From positions 33,399-97,398 of the forward strand of contig JAJFFG010000110.1 of NCBI GenBank assembly GCA_021776825.1: a stretch of 64,000 bases of DNA, written 5' to 3'. Positions within the stretch are counted from its first letter, which is position 1, and the number at the start of each line of letters is the position of its first letter. Positions 58,222-64,000 of this stretch are shown here, one piece after another. Source of the DNA: Planctomycetota bacterium. GTDB lineage: Bacteria > Planctomycetota > JAJSAM01 > JAJVHW01. A program made the position numbers and the translations under genes. The notes under the pieces are model-generated. The model did no database searches. It was given only the letters and a program-made list of their open reading frames with translations, and was not told the origin of the DNA.

Positions 58222-58551
58222 TCAACCGGATGGGGCCTCAAGGTCCTCTGGCCGCGTCAGTTGGCGCGCGTGCCGGGCGTGGATGACCCAGACCGCGTGA
58301 GCGTCGTCGACGATGGTGAAGAAGAGCACGAACTGTCCGATCGAGATCTGACGCACTTCAACCTCGCACCAGTGGTCCTCAGCGGCCACCGGGTAGCGCC
58401 GCGGCATCTGCTCGAGGCCGTCGATCGTGCCGTCGATGCGGGCCAACCAGTCCGCGGCGACCTGGGGTCCCGCTTGCTCGGTTGCGATCCAAGTAGCGTG
58501 TTCTCGGATGCGGCGCTTCGCCGCTGGCGTGATGAAGACCTCGAAGGTCAT
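58222..58551 (-). CDS. RelE/ParE-family toxin
   Basis: A 109-residue protein: MTFEVFITPAAKRRIREHATWI, then RYPVAAEDHWCEVEVRQISIGQFVLFFTIVDD, the typical beta-sheet core of type II RelE/ParE toxins, and AVWVIHARHARQ at the C-terminus. ParE-type members inhibit gyrase, RelE-type members cut mRNA at ribosomes; sequence alone does not settle which. Its ATG overlaps the antitoxin stop by four bases, the usual coupled order antitoxin then toxin. Confidence 0.88.
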   Translation of the reverse strand: MTFEVFITPAAKRRIREHATWIATEQAGPQVAADWLARIDGTIDGLEQMPRRYPVAAEDHWCEVEVRQISIGQFVLFFTIVDDAHAVWVIHARHARQLTRPEDLEAPSG

Positions 58552-58862
58552 CGATCGAGCTGGACCCCAAGCTCGATGGCGATCTCGCGTAGGGCCTCCT
58601 TCATCGGTTGGCCGCGACCAGCACGCGCGTCATCGATGCCGAGTTCGATCGCCGCCACGCTCTCGGCGAGCTCCATCGCTTCCTCGGCGCCGAGCGACGG
58701 GTCCCGTTCCTGGAGCTGACGAGCCGAGCGCCGCAGCACCTCAGCCTGGACGGCCTCCTCGACGAAGATCGAGAGATCGCCCTTCTTCATGCCGGCTCGT
58801 GCGAGGAAGACTCGGACCAGCCGATCGGTCCGGTCGGGGACGGAGAGGTTCCATCGTGTCAT
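58548..58862 (-). CDS. Antitoxin partner of the RelE/ParE toxin
   Basis: A 104-residue protein. The N-terminus MTRWNLSVPDRTDRLVRVFLARAGMKKGDLSIFVEEAV looks like a ribbon-helix-helix DNA-binding domain, and the charged helical remainder (EAMELAESVAAIELGIDDARAGRGQPMKEAL) fits a toxin-wrapping tail; the DDARAGRG segment is typical of ParD-like antitoxins. GGAG precedes the ATG. The upstream region is AT-richer than its surroundings and contains the related words GCATAGGAG and CGTAGGAG, possible operator half-sites for autoregulation. Confidence 0.8.
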   Translation of the reverse strand: MTRWNLSVPDRTDRLVRVFLARAGMKKGDLSIFVEEAVQAEVLRRSARQLQERDPSLGAEEAMELAESVAAIELGIDDARAGRGQPMKEALREIAIELGVQLDR

Positions 58863-58940
58863 CGGCAGCTCCTACGTGTCTATGCTCCTATGCATCCATC
58901 TAGAGTACCAAGATCGGTGAATTCCATCATCGGGTGTCAC

Positions 58941-58966
58941 CCTTCGCCCCTCCCGCGCGTCCCTCT
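58941..58966 (+). repeat. Dispersed 26-bp leader element, copy 2
   Basis: Second copy of the element at 55950-55975. Here it sits in the roughly 330-base gap between the toxin-antitoxin pair and the SDR-like gene, without a directly attached gene, so it may be a relic of a displaced promoter-leader region. Confidence 0.5.
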
Positions 58967-59059
58967 TCCGGCCGAGAGGAGACAGCTCTGCGAGAGGCTC
59001 CGGCTGGACGGCAGCGGCGACGTCGAGGCCTTGTGGAATCAGGGGCGAACGAACACGCG

Positions 59060-59077
59060 CGGTGATGAACATCACCG
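59060..59077. promoter_or_regulatory. Operator-like palindrome CGGTGATGAACATCACCG
   Basis: Perfect 8-base arms around a 2-base centre, 114 bases before the SDR-like gene. The size and symmetry fit a dimeric repressor site. The rest of this gap, apart from the leader element and the -10 box, shows nothing I can support. Confidence 0.45.
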
Positions 59078-59178
59078 ATCTCGGGTTTCGTCTGTATTCG
59101 CGACCCGTTGGATGCGAATCCACGGTCGGGGTTCCCTGTCGGGGACTCGGCTCAGCGGCGCTCGACCCCTCCGTCGGC

Positions 59179-59184
59179 TACCCT
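59179..59184 (+). promoter_or_regulatory. Leaderless -10 element (TACCCT)
   Basis: TACCCT, a 6-base gap (GACACC), then ATG. It decides for the start at 59191 over an upstream in-frame ATG. Confidence 0.55.
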
Positions 59185-59190
59185 GACACC

Positions 59191-59964
59191 ATGGGGCGAC
59201 TGGTGATCTGGGGCGCTGGCGAGCTTGGCGGACGCGTCGCGCTGCTCTGGCGACGTGGGCATCGCGGCGAGGTGATCGGCGTGCTCCGCGGAGCCGCCCG
59301 CGAGGACGATCTCCGGGGAGCCGGTGTCGAGCCGACGCGCGAGCTACCGCCCGACTTCATTCAGCCCGACGATCTCCTAGTCCTCGCGCTGCCGGGCAGC
59401 CTCAAGCAGCGAGCCGCGGTGATGACCCTCGAGGTCGTGAAGCCGCCGCGCCGCTCGATCCTCATCAGTTCGACGGCGGTCTACGGTTCCGCGGCCGGCC
59501 GCGTCGACGAAGACACCCCGCTGGGCGGCGGCGAGCGCGCCGAGGCTGCGGTCCGAGCCGAGTCCGACTTCCGCGAGTGGGCCGGGTCGTCCGGCGTGAT
59601 CCTGCGCTTCGGCGGACTTCACCGCCCGGGCCGCGGCCCGATCGGGGCTCTGCGCCGCAACGGCGTCGCGCACCCCGGTCCGCCCAATCGCGCGCTCCCA
59701 CTGATCCACTACGACGACGCCGCACAGGCCGTGTTCGGCGCGCTCTCGATCCGTGATCCCGAACCCGTCTACCTCGGAGTCACGCCGCCCAGCCCGACCC
59801 GCGCCGCGTTCTACCAGCGCGCCTGCGCCGTCCTCGGGCTGCCCGATCCCACGTTCACGGAGCCGCTGCCCCACGAGCCGGCCACATTCGACGTCAGCCG
59901 CCTGCGGCGCGACCTGCTGCCAACGCCTGCCCAGCCGGACTGGCGCGCCGCCGCCACGCTCTGA
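59191..59964 (+). CDS. NAD(P)-binding SDR/epimerase-like protein
   Basis: A 257-residue Rossmann-fold protein. MGRLVIWGAGELGGRVALLW is the dinucleotide-binding turn (GxGxLG), LISSTAVYGSAAG near 92-104 has the serine strand and Tyr, and GVILRFGGLHRPGRGP near 135 is typical of the atypical SDRs of the YeeZ/LadR kind. The catalytic YxxxK is not intact, so it may be a reductase-like binder. It stands alone between the toxin-antitoxin pair and the intron remnant. Confidence 0.78.
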   Translation: MGRLVIWGAGELGGRVALLWRRGHRGEVIGVLRGAAREDDLRGAGVEPTRELPPDFIQPDDLLVLALPGSLKQRAAVMTLEVVKPPRRSILISSTAVYGSAAGRVDEDTPLGGGERAEAAVRAESDFREWAGSSGVILRFGGLHRPGRGPIGALRRNGVAHPGPPNRALPLIHYDDAAQAVFGALSIRDPEPVYLGVTPPSPTRAAFYQRACAVLGLPDPTFTEPLPHEPATFDVSRLRRDLLPTPAQPDWRAAATL

Positions 59965-60199
59965 CGAACAGCGCGGGGAGCGTCAGCGCTGATTCCTCCA
60001 CCGCCCTGCCCAGTGATCACGACTGCAGTCGGTATCTCAGTGACGTTGGCACAGAGGGATGTGCCGGCCAGCGGTTGCGCAGTCCATCGGATCAGGAGCG
60101 ATCGCTGCCCACGATCGAGCCTGAGACGACGTGTAGCGGCGAGACCGCCGAATTGGGCCTGGTACCGTAGTGCGCCAAGAAGCTGGTGGAGGACAGAGG

Positions 60200-60751
60200 A
60201 TGAAAGAGCCTTACGAGGAAGGGTTAGCGATCCACCTCGGCCCCGAGTCATGCGCCGGGCACCGTGAGGTGTCAGGTGAAGCGTTGACAGGGGGAAGCGT
60301 AGGCCCGGTATTGAGCTGCGAGATCAAGGAGTCCGGGGTGCCCATGTCGTTACGGTTGCAGAAGGCAACACCGGCCATGGCGCTCATCGCGAGCCGTGGT
60401 CGGACCCCGCGCAGTCAGAGACCCGGAGCATGCGTAGACGCTCTTCGCCGGAACTTGGGAGATCCAGGCGACGCCCGCTGCCGTAGCGCAGACCGGGCCG
60501 GTCGGGGAAGGCGAACAGCCACAACCCTCGACATGCACGTCGTCGGGAAGTCGGACGACTGCGTAGTACCGATGAAGGCGGCGAACGACGCGGTGAGAGC
60601 CGTAGAGGAGTCGCTGGAGGGAAGGCGGTCGACCAAGGGGAACTCCATGCGGAATGCTGCGTCCCGGACACAGCGCCGGACCGACGCATCGATCAAGCCG
60701 CGTGGAGTGCGAGCGGAAGGACCCTGGTCCGACCACTACGCCATTACCTGA
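60200..60751 (+). pseudogene. Intron leader frame running into deleted maturase
   Basis: A 183-codon frame inside the intron, with GGAGGA before its ATG. The first 30 residues (KEPYEEGLAIHLGPESCAG) and the later VVGKSDDCVVPMKAANDAV and ASRTQRRTDAS portions are the conserved leader and extreme N-terminal maturase regions. After ASRTQ no reverse transcriptase motif (YADD and others) exists; the frame stops at 60751, just ahead of domain V. It probably makes no functional protein. Confidence 0.7.
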
Positions 60752-60756
60752 GGTAG

Positions 60757-60789
60757 GAGCCGTGTGCGGTAGTGCCGCACGCACGGATC
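60757..60789 (+). ncRNA. Group II intron domain V
   Basis: GAGCCGTGTGCGG, a TAGT loop, then the complementary GCCGCACGCACGGATC form the 33-34 base hairpin with the catalytic AGC triad. Domain VI with GCCGGGTAACCGG follows and holds the expected branch-point adenosine region. Confidence 0.85.
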
Positions 60790-60830
60790 TGTGCGGGGGG
60801 GCGCCGGGTAACCGGTGTCCCTACCGCGAC

Positions 60831-61365
60831 TGGCGTGGTACCGTATGGCGCACCGGGATGGTGCTGCGCATGTGCAACGTGCTCGACCGGGTGCGTGAGA
60901 TGGCGCGGCCGGTGTCGTTCCCGATCGGTCCGTAGGCGACGCCGGTTCTGGGGCGAGGTCGGCCGTTGCGGGTTCGTGCACCAACGCCGCGGCGTGGGCG
61001 AGGCCACCATGGCTGCGAAGATCCAGCACGGTGAAAACACGCTCCACGTTCAGCTTGAGCCGTGAGTGGACTCCGACCGCGAGATCCCGCTGCCGCCTGT
61101 GTTCCGCGGTGAGCTGACTGTTCCGTGCTGCGCGAGGGTCGAGACCGGCCCCACGTCGCGAAAGAAGTACGGCGTCGCCCCCACGCTCTCGGCGTCGGCC
61201 GGCGCTGCTCGCTGCGTGCACGGTCGTGCCCGCTCTTGCGCTGCGACGCCGGAGGACCACGACGCGTGTACGCTCGACCTTGGCGCCTCACGCCTGGAAC
61301 TTCGTGCAAGACCCCACATCGCTGAAGCGATCGGGCAGTGAGCGGGATTCCACGTCTAGACAGCT
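60831..61365. other. Region downstream of the intron without a supported gene
   Basis: About 535 bases. The decamer TGGTACCGTA directly before the intron (60160-60169) recurs 5 bases after it (60836-60845). Short frames exist here (for example GTG at 61066, 91 codons) but lack a start signal and family resemblance. The palindrome GTCTAGAC lies at 61354-61361, just before the sigma factor gene. This looks like non-coding or decayed sequence that hosted the intron. Confidence 0.45.
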
Positions 61366-63585
61366 ATGTCAGAAGCGCCACGCGCCGTTGACCTCGAGCA
61401 GCTGCTCGCACACCGCGAGTGGGTGCGGCGGCTCGCCCGCTCGCTCGTGATCGACGAGAACCGCGCTGACGACGTCGAGCAACTAACGTGGCTCTCGGCG
61501 ATGCAGAGCCCCCCTCGTGTCGGCACGCGCCCGAGAGCTTGGCTCGGAACCGTCGTGCGCAACTGGGTGCGGCGTGGCTTCCGAGCGGACACGCGCCGGG
61601 CACACTATGAGGGCGACTCCCCGCGGCCTGGAGCGGCGCCAGCGCCCGTGGACATCGTCGCTGATGCCGAGGAGCAAACCCGTCTCGTGCGGATGGTGCT
61701 CGCACTCGATGAGCCGTACCGCACAACGCTGCTGCTGCGGTTCTTCGAGGATCTTCCACCGCGCGAGGTTGCCACGCGGATGAACGTGCCAGTGAGCACC
61801 GTGCGCACTCGTGTGCGTCGTGCACTCGAACGCCTTCGCGCACGGATGGACGACGAACACGGCGGAGAGCGCAGACAGTGGGCTCTGGCCCTGCTTCCAG
61901 CACTGCGTGGGCGCTCTCCGGCCACCCTGAGCGGGGACGGAGGTGCTGCCGGCACTATCAAGGAGGTGGCCATCGTGAGTACGACGAAGAAGAGCGTCGC
62001 TGTCTTGGTGGGGATCGCACTCTCGCTCGCGATCTGGAGCGCCCTCTCGTTCGACGAGACGCCATCGCAAGCCGGACCGGCAGACGCGGCATCGACAGAG
62101 CACTCCACCGGATCGACTGCGCACGACGAGGCGACCGCAGATGCTCCGTCACGAAGGCGCCGCAGCGACGCGACTGACGGGGCATCCGCCGCCGATCCGT
62201 CCGACCTCGAGCCCGGAGTCTCCCGTCGTCTGACCGTGCGCATCCTGGGGCCCGGAGATGGACCCGTGCCCGGAGTCGCGCTGTACCTGGACGGCAGTGC
62301 ATCGACCGAGTCGCAGTGGAGCGACCTGCAGGGTGAGGTGCACATCGACGTCCCGCTTGCGACCGAGTCGGTGAGGATCCGGCTCCCCTCGCTCGAGCTC
62401 GAGCCCCTGACGCTCACCGAGGACGTCACGGAACTCCGCTACGACGATCTGCTACCGCTCGAGATCGTCTTCGTCGACCAGGAGAGCGGCTACCCCCTCG
62501 CCGTGACCCCGCACTCGCCGATCCTGTTCGGCGACGCGGCCGGGGCCCGGCGGGAGTTCGTGTGGCTCTCCTCCGCCCCGCTTCGTCGCGGAGGTCTGGC
62601 GGACTTTGCGATCGGTCTCGACGCGCCAGAGGGCTACGTGCATCCGGGAAATGCCAGCCTGCGCCGCAAGGGTCGTGTCAGCCGCTTCGCGGACCGCGTA
62701 CGCGCCACGGTGCCCATTCCGCGGGAGCTCCAGCTGCGGGTGAGCGTACGCCGTGCGGACGGCAAGGCGGCGCCACGCGCATCGATCACGACGCTCCTCA
62801 GCGGCGTCACACACCCGCTGCCTCGCGCGACGGCCGACCACCGCGGCGAGGCAACCGTGCGCGGCGTGCCATTCCTGCGCGGCGAGACGCTCCTCGTCAC
62901 CGCGTCCGATGCCCATGGTCGCGCCGGAAGTGCGACGCCCGTGACGCTGGGGAACGACTGGGAGGGGCTCGACCTCGCAGTGGACCTCCCCGAGGAACCG
63001 AACGCGGCTATCGGGATCAGCCATGGCGGCGGCGTTTCGTTCACGAGTCGGTCCGAGCGGAGCACGGCGACGCTGGGTCGTGCCGAGCTGCGCGTCTCTG
63101 CGTTCCAGAGCAATGGCCTACCCGCCGCGGGCGCCTTGCTGCAACTCTCAGGACCGCTCTCCCGTCGCGAGCGCGCGGATGAGACGGGAGCCGTCGTGTT
63201 CCGAAACCTCCCGCCCGGCCACTACACCGTCGCATTGCGGGAGCCCGGTCTCGTGGCGACGGCCGTGGACGTCGATCTCTCCGCGGGCGCCAGCCAGATC
63301 ATCTCCATCACGGAGCAGCCCGGGCGCGACGCCAGTGTGGTCGTTCGAGACGAGCATGGCCGGCCCGTTCCGCGCGTGCGGCTCTCCGTGATGCTGCCCT
63401 GGCGCGAAGCATACGTTCACCTCGTCGACGGGACGCAAGACCTCGACCTCCTGACGGATGCGCGTGGCACGTTCAACCTCGTGAACTTGCCAGCGGTAGC
63501 CGTGGCGGTCACGGCGACGTTCGGCTCCCGTAGCGCCTCGGGGACGTTGAGCGAGGCGACACTCGAACTGGTGCTTCGCAAGTAG
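61366..63585 (+). CDS. ECF-type sigma-70 factor fused to membrane helix and extracytoplasmic beta domains
   Basis: A 739-residue fusion. Residues 1-165 are an ECF sigma factor: region 2 in LAHREWVRRLARSLVIDEN and DDVEQLTWLSAM, region 4 in LDEPYRTTLLLRFFEDLPPREVATRMNVPVSTVRTRVRRAL with the helix-turn-helix. A linker leads to a transmembrane helix at about 208-227 (KKSVAVLVGIALSLAIWSAL), then an acidic Ser/Thr-rich spacer and about 500 residues of beta-rich carboxypeptidase-regulatory-like modules (LTVRILGPGDGPVPGVALYLD, ELRVSAFQSNGLPAAGALLQL, VVVRDEHGRPVPRVRLSVML). The topology puts the sigma domain inside and the beta domains outside, so an extracellular signal could release or block it. No anti-sigma gene is adjacent. 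Confidence 0.88.
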   Translation: MSEAPRAVDLEQLLAHREWVRRLARSLVIDENRADDVEQLTWLSAMQSPPRVGTRPRAWLGTVVRNWVRRGFRADTRRAHYEGDSPRPGAAPAPVDIVADAEEQTRLVRMVLALDEPYRTTLLLRFFEDLPPREVATRMNVPVSTVRTRVRRALERLRARMDDEHGGERRQWALALLPALRGRSPATLSGDGGAAGTIKEVAIVSTTKKSVAVLVGIALSLAIWSALSFDETPSQAGPADAASTEHSTGSTAHDEATADAPSRRRRSDATDGASAADPSDLEPGVSRRLTVRILGPGDGPVPGVALYLDGSASTESQWSDLQGEVHIDVPLATESVRIRLPSLELEPLTLTEDVTELRYDDLLPLEIVFVDQESGYPLAVTPHSPILFGDAAGARREFVWLSSAPLRRGGLADFAIGLDAPEGYVHPGNASLRRKGRVSRFADRVRATVPIPRELQLRVSVRRADGKAAPRASITTLLSGVTHPLPRATADHRGEATVRGVPFLRGETLLVTASDAHGRAGSATPVTLGNDWEGLDLAVDLPEEPNAAIGISHGGGVSFTSRSERSTATLGRAELRVSAFQSNGLPAAGALLQLSGPLSRRERADETGAVVFRNLPPGHYTVALREPGLVATAVDVDLSAGASQIISITEQPGRDASVVVRDEHGRPVPRVRLSVMLPWREAYVHLVDGTQDLDLLTDARGTFNLVNLPAVAVAVTATFGSRSASGTLSEATLELVLRK

Positions 63586-63592
63586 CTGCCCC

Positions 63593-63618
63593 GGGAGCAG
63601 CGGCACGCTCTTGCTCCC
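63593..63618 (+). terminator. Hairpin after the sigma factor gene
   Basis: GGGAGCA and TGCTCCC form a perfect 7-bp stem with a 12-base loop, 8 bases after the stop. The T-tract is short (CCTCAGTCCTTCT), so termination efficiency is uncertain. The following 200 bases hold nothing else I can support. Confidence 0.5.
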
Positions 63619-63818
63619 CTCAGTCCTTCTGCTCCGGCGGGTTGCGCTCTGGCCAGGGCATTGGTGCATGAACCGTACTGGTCGTGCTCGGCATCGTCAT
63701 CGGCGAGGCTGACGCCACCAGGTTCCGGCGCGCTGTCGAGGAAGCGATCGAGCGCCCATGCTCAGATGCGGCGCGTGATAGCGTTCACGCCATACCGTAC
63801 CTGGCTCAGATCGGCGGG

Positions 63819-64000
63819 TCAGACGCGCCAGTTCGTCTCGGGCTCCCCGGGTAGCCAGGCAATGCCATCAACCTCTACCTCGCCGCCCAGCGGGCGTCCA
63901 CTTGGGCCGTGGTAGGTAGGACCGCCGCGGCGCCGATCGTCCGGGACGGGGGCGCTCAAGCGTCCTGGCGATGCGGCGGAGCAACCGACGCAGGAAGTCG
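63819..64000 (-). CDS. Possible C-terminal end of a gene entering from the right
   Basis: On the minus strand a frame is open from the window edge to the TGA at 63819-63821 and ends PTYHGPSGRPLGGEVEVDG then IAWLPGEPETNWRV. The last 30 residues have protein-like composition (alternating hydrophobic, acidic and Trp residues); the part before is Arg/Pro-rich. No start is visible and I do not recognise a family, so this could also be chance in GC-rich DNA. Confidence 0.3.
   Translation of the reverse strand, partial: TSCVGCSAASPGRLSAPVPDDRRRGGPTYHGPSGRPLGGEVEVDGIAWLPGEPETNWRV

Larger units (their letters stand above)
60170..60830 (+). mobile_element. Group II intron remnant lacking its reverse transcriptase
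   Basis: The 5' end GTGCGCC matches the GUGYG intron start. After it comes the leader peptide-like frame MKEPYEEGLA...GPESCAG that accompanies a common bacterial group II intron type, then the VGKSDDCVVPMKAAN and SLEGRRSTKGN and ASRTQ segments that sit just before its maturase. The maturase itself is gone. Domain V (60757-60789) and domain VI (about 60794-60824) are intact and the 3' end is at about 60830 (AC). At about 660 bases instead of the usual 1.9 kb or more, this is a deletion derivative that could splice only with a maturase supplied in trans. Confidence 0.82.

Noticed and set aside
58872..59123. Minus-strand frame of 83 codons upstream of the antitoxin gene
   Set aside because: Basic composition, no start signal; the region holds the antitoxin promoter and a palindrome.
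59090..59140. tRNA-like sequence around GGATGCGAATCC
   Set aside because: No acceptor stem, D-arm or anticodon arm can be formed around it. No tRNA was found elsewhere in the window either.
61066..61341. A 91-codon frame starting with GTG
   Set aside because: No ribosome binding site or TANNNT element at the proper distance, and no family resemblance.

Overview
This is a very GC-rich (about 70% by eye), gene-dense bacterial window with little intergenic space. The most likely source is a member of the Planctomycetota. The signs are many secreted and lipoprotein genes of unknown function, an H-X9-DG motif, a sigma factor fused to a membrane-anchored carboxypeptidase-regulatory-like ectodomain, a secreted CXXCXGXG protein with an alpha-toroid tail, and a PUFA-synthase-like locus together with oleABCD. 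Phylum assignment is inference; there is no rRNA or tRNA gene in the window.

Layout. (1) 1-14.3 kb: a polyunsaturated-fatty-acid (Pfa) type iterative synthase. The first gene enters from outside the window and contributes three near-identical ACPs, a ketoreductase and a dehydratase. The second is KS-CLF-AT-DH-DH. A small membrane protein and a PlsC-type acyltransferase fused to a YiiX-like cysteine hydrolase follow, each overlapping its upstream neighbour by four bases. (2) 14.4-25.3 kb: a broken TPR/metallopeptidase gene, a membrane protein, a molybdopterin-binding-domain protein, hisS, a phosphotransferase, an M28 peptidase, valS and a secreted thioredoxin-fold protein. (3) 25.4-33.8 kb: four consecutive paralogous membrane proteins plus a zinc-ribbon membrane protein, all overlapping by four bases. 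(4) 34.3-39.5 kb: oleA-oleB-oleC-oleD and a Sfp-type phosphopantetheinyl transferase, also all overlapping. (5) 39.6-41.4 kb: three paralogous small membrane-anchored proteins. (6) 41.5-57.9 kb: lipoproteins and secreted proteins, a subtilisin, a cNMP-binding Ser/Thr kinase, a MORN-like/CAP protein, two DUF2461 proteins and an HtrA-like protease. (7) 58-64 kb: an accessory patch with a palindromic repeat, a serpin relic, a RelE/ParE-type toxin-antitoxin pair, an SDR-like protein, a group II intron that has lost its reverse transcriptase, and the membrane-tethered sigma factor.

How the genes fit together. The Pfa-like synthase would make polyunsaturated acyl chains, the phosphopantetheinyl transferase could arm its ACPs, and OleABCD could condense two acyl chains head to head into a very long polyunsaturated hydrocarbon, as known for Shewanella and reported for some planctomycetes. 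The acyltransferase could alternatively send the chains into phospholipid. This link is inferred from co-location and family knowledge.

The most notable unannotated signal is a recurrent TANNNT hexamer ending 6-8 bases before the start codon in nine genes. It implies widespread leaderless transcription and also settles several start codons.
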